Source: Buchnera aphidicola (Melaphis rhois) (GTDB lineage: Bacteria; Pseudomonadota; Gammaproteobacteria; Enterobacterales; Enterobacteriaceae). Taken from it: 15,560 nt of DNA. The stretch's first letter is position 1; every line of letters begins with the position of its first letter. The position numbers and the translations under genes are program-made. Positions 8,164 through 15,560 of this stretch are shown here, piece after piece. The notes beneath the pieces were generated by a model. It was not told the origin of the DNA, searched no databases, and saw nothing but the letters and a program-made list of their open reading frames with translations. The DNA is taken from NCBI RefSeq assembly GCF_005080745.1, contig NZ_CP033004.1, forward strand, positions 425,715 to 441,274, given 5' to 3'.

Positions 8164-8936
8164 TTATTTTAAAGTTGACCGTTTTGGCAAATAATGCAAA
8201 GGATTTACTGCTTTTCCTTTATATCGAATCTCAAAATGAATTATTTTATTTAAATTCTTATTATTATTTTTAATAATAGCTATTTTTTGTCCTAACTTAA
8301 TTTTTTTGTTCAACTTTATTAAAAATTTCTCAACATGCGCATAAGCAGTTAAATAGTCATTTTCGTGTTGTATAATAATTAGATTACCATATCCTTTAAA
8401 ATCAGATCCACAGTATACAGCTTGTCCAGACGAAGCAGCTAAAATAAACGATGTTCTAAAAGAAAAAATATCTATTCCTTTATGACCGTTTTCAAAATTA
8501 GAAAATTTATGTATAATTTTTCCATTTAAAGGCCAACACCAATGCAATTTTTTATATTTTTTTTTAAAATATGTTTTTTAGAGTTCTTTTTTGAATGCAA
8601 AAAACTTTTTTTAGTGTTTTTTAATATATTTTCATTTGTCATTTTCTTACATGAAATAAAAAAATAATGATTGTTATTATTTTTATTGATAAAATTTGTA
8701 TAACTAGAAAACGAACTTAAATGAGTTACATTATTAATAAAATGAGAATATTTAACTTTGTTTGGAAACAAAAATAAAAAAATACTATTATGTCTCATAT
8801 AATTAGCATCATAATAGAACAAAAAAGAAAAACAACTTTTTAATTCTAATACAATTTTACTTTGAATAACATTAAAAAAAATAATATAATTAAAAAAACA
8901 AAAAAATAAAAATAAATTATATACCATAGAAAACAT
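8164..8936 (-). pseudogene. nlpD: NlpD-like LytM/M23 amidase activator, split by a -1 frameshift at a poly-A tract
   Basis: The C-terminal part (8164 to about 8559) encodes a LytM (peptidase M23-like) domain very close to E. coli NlpD: WPLNGKI, GHKGIDI, GYGNLIIIQHENDYLTAYAH, GQKIAII, HFEIRYKGKAVNPLHYLP. The upstream part (8936 to about 8560) is open in another frame and reads straight into the domain region before stopping at 8526-8528. It has a hydrophobic N-terminus (about residues 5-24) and then a lysine/asparagine-rich stretch; no clear lipobox or LysM motif is visible. The frames meet at nine A residues (minus strand of 8565-8557). One extra A, or a -1 ribosomal slip there, gives a continuous 257-residue protein. 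NlpD in E. coli activates AmiC for septal peptidoglycan splitting. Position downstream of ispF agrees with the E. coli order after loss of truD, surE and pcm. It may be a pseudogene or a gene rescued by slippage. Confidence 0.8.
8557..8565 (-). other. A9 slippery tract in nlpD
   Basis: On the minus strand the upstream frame reads TTA AAA AAA AAT across this tract, so an A_AAA_AAA heptamer sits in the phase used by -1 ribosomal slippery sites. RNA polymerase slippage adding one A would give the same protein (…LKKKYKKLHWCWP). The two frames overlap open only from about 8577 to 8529, and this is the longest homopolymer there. Confidence 0.6.
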
Positions 8937-9012
8937 TTATATATCCAGATTTTTAAAAAAATAATTTTAAAAAATTAAAATATGTACTTTATAAAACTAC
9001 TTAAAATCTTTT

Positions 9013-9507
9013 TTACTCTTGAGTTATAACATTTATAGAATTATCTAACAAAACAACAGACTCACATGCTATACCTTCTTTTCTTCCAATAAATCCTAAT
9101 TTTTCAGTAGTGGTAAATTTAACATTTATACTATCTATAGAACATACAAGGTCTTCAGAAATATTACTTCTCATTTTATTTCTATAAATCGACATTTTTG
9201 GAAATTGTGCAATGACTGTTATATCTAGATTAGATATAGAATACCCTTTTTGTATAATTATATTCCATACTTTTCGTAACAAGATTCGACTATTAATATT
9301 TTTATATTTTTTATCAGAATCAGGAAACATTAAACCAATATCTCCCATAGAAGAAGCACCCATTAATGCATTAATAACAGAATGTACTATAATATCGCCA
9401 TCAGAATGTGCAATCACACCATGTGCACAAGGAATAATTACTCCACCAATAATTAAAGGTTTTTCTCCTCCAAATGCATGAATATCAAAACCATGTCCAA
9501 TTCTCAT
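9013..9507 (-). CDS. ispF: 2-C-methyl-D-erythritol 2,4-cyclodiphosphate synthase
   Basis: A 164-residue MEP-pathway enzyme (E. coli 159) that cyclises CDP-methylerythritol 2-phosphate with release of CMP, on the way to IPP/DMAPP. The zinc ligands are in GFDIHAFGG (D8, H10) and in [10 protein letters not shown] (H42, the last residue of this block). The hallmark [18 protein letters not shown] is intact near the C-terminus. I place the start at the ATG at 9507 because [14 protein letters not shown] matches the E. coli N-terminus; an in-frame TTG one codon upstream is not needed. This ATG overlaps the ispD stop as TGATG, implying translational coupling, as for the adjacent E. coli genes. The next gene downstream is the split nlpD. 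Confidence 0.96.
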   Translation of the reverse strand: MRIGHGFDIHAFGGEKPLIIGGVIIPCAHGVIAHSDGDIIVHSVINALMGASSMGDIGLMFPDSDKKYKNINSRILLRKVWNIIIQKGYSISNLDITVIAQFPKMSIYRNKMRSNISEDLVCSIDSINVKFTTTEKLGFIGRKEGIACESVVLLDNSINVITQE

Positions 9508-10223
9508 CAAGTTTTACCTGATAACACATTTTTTTCTAAATAAAAATTAAAAAGAGAAATATCTTCTGGATAAGTAATTTTGATATTACTACTACTTCCT
9601 CTTACTAACTTAGGATAATAACCGCAATATTCCATAGCTACCGCCTCATCAGTTATATTTAGTCCATCTTTGATTGCTTTTCTTAGACAAGCTAATAAAA
9701 GTTTAACAGGAAAGCATTGTGGAGTTAATGCGTTCCATAATTTATTTCGATTAATAGTAAAAAGCACATTAGAACTATCTAAACTATATTTAATAGTATT
9801 ATGCATCGGAGACGCTAATATTCCACCAATTTTACTATTTTGTACTAAAAAAATGATTTTATTTAAATCACTGACACTTAAATATGGTCGAACAGAATCA
9901 TGAACTATTACCCAATCTGCATCATTAATAGCTAATATCCCAGCTAATACAGAACAAGAACGAAATTTACCTCCAATGACAGAAACTACTTTCGGATGAG
10001 ATGCAATGGATAATTTATTAAAAAAAGCATCGTTCTTATCTAAAACAATTATAATTTTCTTTATAGTAGAATTAACTAATAACAACTTTATACTGTGTTC
10101 TAAAATAGTACGACCTCTTACTTTTATATACTGTTTAGGTATGTTTAATAACATTCTACTGCCGATTCCAGCAGCGGGAATAACAGCAACTACTTTCGAA
10201 CAATAAGAACTAATAGTATTCAT
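9507..10223 (-). CDS. ispD: 2-C-methyl-D-erythritol 4-phosphate cytidylyltransferase
   Basis: About 238 residues from the chosen start (E. coli 236). It transfers CMP from CTP to methylerythritol 4-phosphate, the third step of the MEP isoprenoid pathway, so it uses the CTP made by PyrG. The nucleotide-binding loop [11 protein letters not shown] followed by PKQY, then [40 protein letters not shown] and NIKITYPED all match E. coli. Three in-frame ATGs exist at 10265, 10247 and 10223. I choose 10223 because [19 protein letters not shown] lines up with the E. coli N-terminus. None has a good ribosome site, and the 10265 start would leave only 8 bp after ftsB and add 14 residues. It lies between ftsB and ispF on the same strand, overlapping ispF by one base. 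Confidence 0.94.
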   Translation of the reverse strand: MNTISSYCSKVVAVIPAAGIGSRMLLNIPKQYIKVRGRTILEHSIKLLLVNSTIKKIIIVLDKNDAFFNKLSIASHPKVVSVIGGKFRSCSVLAGILAINDADWVIVHDSVRPYLSVSDLNKIIFLVQNSKIGGILASPMHNTIKYSLDSSNVLFTINRNKLWNALTPQCFPVKLLLACLRKAIKDGLNITDEAVAMEYCGYYPKLVRGSSSNIKITYPEDISLFNFYLEKNVLSGKT

Positions 10224-10273
10224 AAAAAATTTATACACTATTTTCATAGTATAATGCAGTATCATTAATATAA

Positions 10274-10549
10274 TTAATTATCAATTAGAATTCTATAAAA
10301 AATTTCATCTTTTTTTATCATACCTAAATTACTTCTTGCATATTCTTCTATTAATTCATTACTATTATTCCAATATTGTATTTCTGATAATAACTTCACA
10401 TTTCGCTCTACAAGATAAAAAATCTCTAGTTTTTTTTGTAAAATTTGTTTATTTAATTTTATATATTCAAATAAACCATTTTTTCCTAAAAAAAAATTTA
10501 TTTGCAACCAACATAACAATATTAGCAATGCTACTTTTATAACTATCAT
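10274..10549 (-). CDS. ftsB: Cell division protein FtsB
   Basis: A 91-residue bitopic inner-membrane protein (E. coli FtsB 103 aa), part of the FtsQ-FtsB-FtsL complex that activates septal peptidoglycan synthesis. A transmembrane helix spans about residues 3-21 (VIKVALLILLCWLQINFF), followed by GKNGLFEYIKLN, which matches E. coli FGKNGIHDYTRVN. A coiled-coil heptad region covers about 30-60, then LIEEYARSNLGM (E. coli ALEERARNELSM) and the conserved EIFYRI. The C-terminal tail is about ten residues shorter than in E. coli. A TAGAG about 8 nt before the ATG at 10549 is a plausible ribosome site. First gene of the ftsB-ispD-ispF-nlpD run; the E. coli neighbours ygbE-cysCND upstream are absent. 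Confidence 0.93.
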   Translation of the reverse strand: MIVIKVALLILLCWLQINFFLGKNGLFEYIKLNKQILQKKLEIFYLVERNVKLLSEIQYWNNSNELIEEYARSNLGMIKKDEIFYRILIDN

Positions 10550-11529
10550 GTTAATGCTCTACAATTATTAATTACTAAAAATCTACAATGTCACTATATT
10601 AAATTATTATATAAAAATCATTACTACTATTAATGTTTACTTGATTAAATTTACTAACATTAAATAATATAGTTTCTCTTAAGTTTTTAAAAACCTAACA
10701 ATAAAATTATAAAAAATTTCAAAACATTTATCAACACCATAAATTACTACATTCAATAACACATATAATAATTTTGTTACTACCAATTGTTAAATCAAAA
10801 TTTACATTTTTAAAATATAAAACATATAACAAATTTTAAAAGTTATCTTTTTTAAAAGAAAGCATAATATTAAAAAAATATGAATATGAGATAGTTTAGT
10901 AGTATTATTTAATTCAATAAAAATATATTATTTACTAATTATCAAAAAAATATTATATCTATAAATGACTAAATTAATACGAAATAAATATATAAAATAT
11001 CACACCCTATAACAACATATATTTCATAACATCTAATTCATCAAATTAAATGTAAAAAGTTAAATATTTATACTTGTAATAATTTTCTATCACACTTAAT
11101 CTAAAATTAACATTTTTATTATATTATTACATAAAAGATTAATACTTAAACAGTGGTTTTTATAAAAATATTTTACTTTTATATCTTACTTAACTGTTTT
11201 TTAAGATCCATATACATTATACGTTTGTAATATAAAATATGACTGCATTCACGAATGTTTTATCATATGTTATTAATATATAACTAAATTAATATGTTCT
11301 TTTAAAAAAGCTATATAACTTTTTAAACTTATAAATTACACTGTTATTTTTTGATAAAGCTGTAATTTGAAATAAATGTAATCAAATCAATCCTATAATA
11401 ATATACTAAAATATTGACATTTAATATGAAAGTTAAAATGTTATTTTATAATAAAAAATTATTAATAAAATATTACAAAAAACATAAAATAATATTCATA
11501 CAAAAACTAAGTCTAAAAACTATTTAATT
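10550..11529. other. Gene desert of about 980 bp between ftsB and the mutS remnant
   Basis: No reading frame above noise, no tRNA, and no protein remnant I can recognise on either strand. The sequence is almost wholly A+T with stops in all frames. In E. coli, ygbE and cysCND precede ftsB, so this could be the eroded site of sulfate-assimilation genes, but I see no motif from CysC, CysN, CysD, CysG, CysH, CysI or CysJ. A perfect TTGACA occurs near 11414 on the plus strand without a well-spaced -10. The desert continues into the mutS pseudogene, making about 2.6 kb without an intact gene. Confidence 0.5.
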
Positions 11530-12946
11530 TTACTTGACAACTTCTTGAAACTTTTTATAAGCTATTGAAAGAACTAAAGACGGAAATCCTGATAATTAAG
11601 AAACAGCTAAACCATAACTTTTATAATTAGATCCATTTTTAAAGAATACATAAAAGAAATTTTATCATCATATTTTATTGCATCAAAATACACATCTTCA
11701 CGTTTTTAAAATCATGTTATAATTTAGTTAATTCAAAAAATAATGAGTAGAAAATAATGTCATAGATTTAATATTCTTAATTAAGAAATACATACATGCC
11801 TAAACTAGAGACACCCCATTATAAACAGATGTTCCTCTTCCTATTTCGTCAATTAAAACCAAACTATTATTTGTTGCATATCGTAATATATAAAACAATT
11901 TCCATTATTTTCAACATAAAGGTTGATTTTCCATTTGATAAATTATCAGCAGAACTAATGCGAGTAAATATTTTGTCAAAGTTACCAATTTTTGCATAAC
12001 TATCCGGAACAAAACTTTCTACCCATGCCATAATTACAATTCACGCAACTTGACACATATAAGTACTTTTCCTACCATATTCGGGCCAGTAATAACTGAT
12101 ATATTATTTTCTTTCGATAAACAAATAGAATTGGAAATAAATGGAGTCTTCAAAATAGTTTCAACTACAGGATGTCTACTATCGTGTAATGACATACTAT
12201 ACCGATTTACCATTATAGGACAAACATAATTTACCACACAAGCTCTCTCAAAGAACTATTTAATATGTCTAATTCAGATAACTCTATAACACTTTATTTT
12301 AATATATTCAAACAAGGAGAAATAAAATCAAATATTTTATCATATAAATATTTTTCAATTTCTAATACCTTTTCTATTTAAGATCGATGCGACATTAAAA
12401 TATTTATCTGAAATTAATAATTCTTTAGGATCAGTTCTCTTTATTTCAGCATAAAATACTCATGCATAAAATATTCCGAAACATAAAAATTTCCTGAACA
12501 TAAATTTAAAGTAGCATATCCGAACCTTCCATTTTTATGGAAAACAGATCCTATCAAAATATCTTTACTTTCTTCCAATAAACACTTATCTACTACTGTA
12601 CCTAGGTAATAACTTTTATAATTCTTCGATCAATCAATCTTTTAGTTGTATTTTTTACACCTATTTGTTCACATATTGCTACTAACTCTCCTAAATTTAT
12701 TATTTTTTCAAATAATTATTTAAAGAATTGACAGGAATACCAGCTATCGATACTTCTGATCCTAAAGAACATCTTCTCTTAGTAAGAGTAATATTTAAAA
12801 TATCAGAAATACGTTTAGCATCGTAATAAAATAGTACATAAAATCCCCATCCTATAAAATAAAAACATTTCTGGATAATTTTATTTTATCAGTAAATATT
12901 GCTTTATCATAGGAGTATGATTAAAGATATTCTCTTCATGATCCAT
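11530..12946 (-). pseudogene. mutS: mutS pseudogene (DNA mismatch recognition ATPase), multiply frameshifted with an internal deletion
   Basis: Fragments in shifting frames align in order to E. coli MutS. The N-terminus from an ATG at 12946 reads IFNHTPMIKQYLLIK and then stops at codon 22 (TAA, 12883-12881). It continues with NYPEMFLFYRMG, YYDAKRISDILNITLTKR, IAGIP, LVAICEQIG, RFGYATLNLCSGNFYVSE and RTDPKELLISDKYF. Near 12360 the similarity jumps to YLYDKIFDF and LSELDILN, so roughly 300 codons (connector end, core and clamp domains) are deleted. Then come SRHPVVE, ISVITGPNMVGK (Walker A about 12087-12064, glycine and serine lost), [32 protein letters not shown] (Walker B about 11860-11828), MTLFSTHYFELT, SYGLAVS and a stop at 11530-11532. 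At least four frame changes and several stops make it non-functional. E. coli MutS has 853 residues; this remnant is 1417 bp. Confidence 0.95.
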
Positions 12947-13149
12947 AAAATTTACTTGATTAAAAATAATTTAAATAATAAAGAACAACAATTACTTTAC
13001 TACAACATTCGTTTATTAAAATTATGTCGTTGCATCTCAAAATGATATATAATTCATCTATATAATGATATTAATTGAAAATATATAATTTCTTAAATAG
13101 TATACATTTTATATATAACAATACAAAATAGAATAGTAAAAATAAATAT

Positions 13150-13779
13150 ATGAAAAAATTTTTAGTCATATTTATATGTATATTATTTGGATTTCAAAAT
13201 TATGATGTAAAAATAACAATTTCAAAGAAATATAAAGCAATTAATGCAAAATTAGTACATGCACCGCCAATAATAGAATTTTTTTCTTTTTTATGTCCAC
13301 ATTGTTATTATTTAGAGAGAAATTACCATCTTGATGATCATATTAAAAATAGTATACCTAGTTTTATTAGAATTACGAAATATCATGTCAACTTATTAGA
13401 AGAAGAATTCAATAATTCATTAACTAAAATTTGGGAAATATCTAAAAGCTTAGGATTAGAGAAAAAAGTTATTATTCCAATTTTTGAAAAAGTACAAATA
13501 ACAAAAACTATCACAAATTTTTTTACCTTAAAAAATGAATTTTTAAAATTAACTAAAATAGATGCAAAAGAGTTTGACTTTTTATGGAATAGTTTCGTTA
13601 TTAAATCAATAATACATAATCAAAAAATAATACAAGATACTATACATTTAGATCATGTTCCTTATACATTAATAAATGGTAAATATACTATAAATAACGA
13701 AAATATAAACAATAAGTCAAAAAAAGATTTCATAAAAGAATACATACATATTTTGAAATTTTTACTTAATGAACACTAA
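13150..13779 (+). CDS. dsbA: Thiol:disulfide interchange protein DsbA
   Basis: A 209-residue protein (E. coli precursor 208) of the thioredoxin-like DsbA family, which introduces disulfides into exported proteins in the periplasm. An N-terminal signal peptide is suggested by MKK followed by a hydrophobic run (about residues 4-15). The active site CPHC is at residues 49-52 in FFSFLCPHCYYLE, matching FFSFFCPHCYQFE in E. coli. The inserted helical domain follows (about 75-160), and the cis-proline loop HVPYTLINGKY (E. coli GVPAMFVNGKY) is near residues 188-198. The ATG at 13150 has no evident ribosome site; a perfect TATAAT lies at 13048-13053, about 97 bp upstream, but without a good -35. Position before polA agrees with the E. 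coli dsbA-yihF-yihG-polA order after loss of the two middle genes. EndA, at the other end of the window, is a plausible client. Confidence 0.94.
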   Translation: MKKFLVIFICILFGFQNYDVKITISKKYKAINAKLVHAPPIIEFFSFLCPHCYYLERNYHLDDHIKNSIPSFIRITKYHVNLLEEEFNNSLTKIWEISKSLGLEKKVIIPIFEKVQITKTITNFFTLKNEFLKLTKIDAKEFDFLWNSFVIKSIIHNQKIIQDTIHLDHVPYTLINGKYTINNENINNKSKKDFIKEYIHILKFLLNEH

Positions 13780-13896
13780 AATAAAATACATATCATATTA
13801 AAAAATTTTACTATTTAATTTTACTAATATTTCATCAATATCAACGATACCATGATATATTTAAATAAATATGATTTAAACTCATCTTAACAACTT

Positions 13897-14829
13897 ATGG
13901 TTTATAACAAAAAAAATATCGATTATTTATTAATAGATGGAACGTCACATCTTTATCGAGCATATTACTCTTTTTCTTCACTAAGTAATAAAAATGGGAT
14001 ACCATCTGGAGCAATATATGGAGTAATAAATACGCTTAAAAAATTAGTATTAGAATATCCCTATTCTCAAATAATTATAGCATTTGATTCTCCTAATAAA
14101 ACTTTTAGACATACATTATTTCAATATTATAAAATAAATAGAAAAATGATGCCAAATAATTTAAAAGTACAAATTAAACCTCTATATAGAATAATAAAAA
14201 CAATAGGATTTCCAATTATAATTATGCCTAATTTTGAAGCTGATGATATAATAGGAACGCTAGCACATGAAGCAAATAACAAAAACAAATTTACTTTAAT
14301 TAGTACTAATGACAAAGACCTAGGTCAATTAGTTAATTCACATACTAGTATATTAGAAATGAAATCTAAAAAAATTTTAGGAGAAGAAGAAATAAAAAAA
14401 AAACATGGAGTAATACCAACATTAATTCCAGATTTATTTGGATTAATGGGGGATAAATCAGATAATATTCCAGGAGTTTCGAGAATAGGAGAAAAAACAG
14501 CGATTTGTTTATTAAAAAAGTTTGGATCGTTAAAAAATATTTACAACAATACTGATAAAATTTCACAATGTTCGTTTAGAGGGGCTAAAAATATAGCTAA
14601 AATATTAATAAAAAATAAAACACTGGCATTTCTTTCACAAAATCTTGCTACTATAAAAACCGATATTCTCATGCCTAAATCCATAAATGAACTAAAAACA
14701 TCTCCAATATCTACGTACGAATTGTCATATCTATTTAAATATTACGACTTTCATAATTGGTTAAGATTATTAAATCAAGGAGAATGGTTAACAAATACAA
14801 GTATTCTAAAACTATATAATAAAACATAA
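13897..14829 (+). CDS. polA: Stand-alone 5'-3' exonuclease domain of DNA polymerase I
   Basis: A 310-residue protein equivalent to the first ~323 residues of E. coli Pol I (928 aa): the flap endonuclease/5'-3' exonuclease that removes RNA primers and displaced flaps. Conserved acidic metal-binding blocks are all present: LLIDGTSHLYRAYY (about 11-24), IIIAFDSP, EADDIIGTLAHE, STNDKDLGQLV and GLMGDKSDNIPGV, followed by the helix-hairpin-helix segment IGEKTA. Similarity continues through FRGAKNIAKIL, LATIKTDI and YDFHNWLRLLNQGEWL, then the protein stops at a TAA exactly where the E. coli linker to the 3'-5' exonuclease and polymerase domains begins. Nothing resembling those domains follows, so this is a clean domain truncation, as I recall for Buchnera polA generally. 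An A10 run at 14394-14403 encodes part of an IKKK segment and is a potential slippage site. The ATG at 13897 has no clear ribosome site. Confidence 0.95.
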   Translation: MVYNKKNIDYLLIDGTSHLYRAYYSFSSLSNKNGIPSGAIYGVINTLKKLVLEYPYSQIIIAFDSPNKTFRHTLFQYYKINRKMMPNNLKVQIKPLYRIIKTIGFPIIIMPNFEADDIIGTLAHEANNKNKFTLISTNDKDLGQLVNSHTSILEMKSKKILGEEEIKKKHGVIPTLIPDLFGLMGDKSDNIPGVSRIGEKTAICLLKKFGSLKNIYNNTDKISQCSFRGAKNIAKILIKNKTLAFLSQNLATIKTDILMPKSINELKTSPISTYELSYLFKYYDFHNWLRLLNQGEWLTNTSILKLYNKT

Positions 14830-15560
14830 ATATATTTATCAATACAAAACGTAATTATTAAAAAAAAGATCAAATTAATCAGTTATATACTTAAAATTTT
14901 CTATTTTTTTAGGATTGTATTTTAGAACAAACATAAAATATTAATTTATGTACTATTAACTTTTAAATATCATAAAAGTATAAAGTTATTACTAAAATCT
15001 ATCATCAATTAATTTGAAACACATCGTTTTGTTCTGAAGATACACTTATACAATGTAACATTTTCATGTTACACATTTACAACATACTAACTCATTATCA
15101 CTTTAAAAATAATGAAATTAATAATAACTATATTTATAAAAACATGTTACAACATCATTAAAAAATTGAATAAATTAATATCATTTCAAAATGTATAAAG
15201 ATAAAAAAATCTATGATTAAAATATAAAATATGTTTTAAAAAAATCAATATAAATTTTTTAAAAATTTTACGTGACATAAATATTAAAAGTATATACTAC
15301 TATTAAACTATTATTAATTTTTTAAATAAATATAACGCACTTATAAATAATAAATAAACTAAAAATTAAAAAAATTTTCCATATCTAAAAAACACGTATA
15401 ATATTTACAAAACGTTTTCAATTAACATTAAGAGTTAAATTAATTTTTCAAAGATACCATACTTATATATTTACTTTAAAACAAACACATGTACTGCTAT
15501 CGCTTAAAAAATATCGATCGCTTTATTTAAACATTAATAATTAAAAGTACTATTTTAAAA
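14830..15560. other. 731-bp region after polA without a recognisable gene
   Basis: No coding region, tRNA or known RNA is recognisable. In E. coli, polA is followed by spf (Spot 42 RNA) and then yihA/engB on the other strand; I find neither a Spot 42-like sequence nor GTPase motifs. The missing Pol I C-terminal domains would also lie here and leave no visible trace. Small structures include a perfect 8-bp hairpin at 15054-15073 and two ATCGCTT copies at 15499-15505 and 15517-15523, in a short, locally more G+C-rich patch. Confidence 0.5.
15054..15073. repeat. Perfect 8-bp hairpin with a TTTC loop downstream of polA
   Basis: TGTAACAT (15054-15061) and ATGTTACA (15066-15073) flank the loop TTTC. 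ATGTTACA recurs at 15144-15151, and both copies are followed by an ACAACAT element at slightly different spacing. No U tract follows, so it is not an obvious terminator; it lies 224 bp after the polA stop. Confidence 0.35.

Noticed and set aside
8164..8547. A separate small M23 protein starting at a TTG at 8547
   Set aside because: There is no ribosome site before the TTG, and the LytM domain of NlpD needs its upstream part; the adjoining frame runs straight into it at the A9 tract, so a split nlpD explains both pieces.
9508..9510. TTG start for ispF one codon upstream of the ATG
   Set aside because: The ATG at 9507 gives the E. coli-like N-terminus MRIGHGFD and the usual TGATG overlap with ispD.
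10224..10265. Upstream ATG starts for ispD at 10265 and 10247
   Set aside because: The added residues have no counterpart in the family and no ribosome site precedes them; kept as a note because the 8-bp gap to ftsB could allow coupling.
11411..11455. TTGACA followed by TATAAT-like sequence as a promoter in the gene desert
   Set aside because: The spacing to the TATAAT-like hexamer is about 27 nt, too long for a sigma70 promoter, and no gene follows.
11796..11999. Open frame on the plus strand of 67 codons
   Set aside because: It is antisense to the Walker B part of the mutS remnant ([13 protein letters not shown] on the minus strand) and resembles no protein.
14830..15560. Spot 42 RNA (spf) or an engB remnant, expected from E. 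coli synteny
   Set aside because: No matching RNA sequence, G+C-rich terminator or GTPase motif could be found on either strand.

Overview
The window reads as a piece of a strongly reduced, very A+T-rich gamma-proteobacterial endosymbiont chromosome. Gene content, protein similarity to E. coli and erosion pattern all point to Buchnera aphidicola (aphid symbiont) or a very close relative. The signs are low G+C even inside genes, long poly-A tracts in coding sequence, tRNAs without encoded CCA, E. coli-like micro-synteny with many members deleted, a polA reduced to its 5'-3' exonuclease, and long gene-free stretches. I recognise the proteins by motif and by remembered E. coli homologues; no search was run, and I do not assign a strain.

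Layout. 1-207 is the 3' end of endA (+), convergent with ygfA (fau) and zapA, then rpiA (all -). A three-gene tRNA operon, Met-Leu-Gln in transcription order (-), matches the start of the E. coli metT-leuW-glnU operon and has a clear sigma70-type promoter at 2804-2832. Divergent from it is glnS (+), followed by a structured 366-bp spacer, pyrG (+) and eno (+). A 12-bp perfect inverted repeat separates eno from the convergent block ftsB-ispD-ispF-nlpD (read on -), which is the E. coli ftsB-ispD-ispF-(truD-surE-pcm)-nlpD order with the bracketed genes missing. nlpD is split by a -1 frameshift exactly at a nine-A tract. A desert of about 1 kb leads to a recognisable mutS pseudogene (-, 11530-12946), then dsbA (+) and the short polA (+). 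The last 731 bp contain no gene I can recognise.

Functions. The genes cover core metabolism (pentose phosphate, glycolysis, CTP synthesis, folate C1 units, the MEP isoprenoid pathway), translation (GlnRS next to its own tRNA), division (FtsB, ZapA, NlpD as an amidase-activation factor) and envelope oxidation (DsbA). EndA and DsbA are plausibly linked: the EndA fragment keeps two cysteines where E. coli EndA has them. DNA repair is eroding: mutS is dead and polA has lost its polymerase and proofreading domains.

I see no mobile element, CRISPR array, prophage or new multi-gene system. The observation most worth following is the nlpD frameshift, where the poly-A tract is positioned so that either transcriptional slippage or -1 ribosomal frameshifting would restore a full-length protein.
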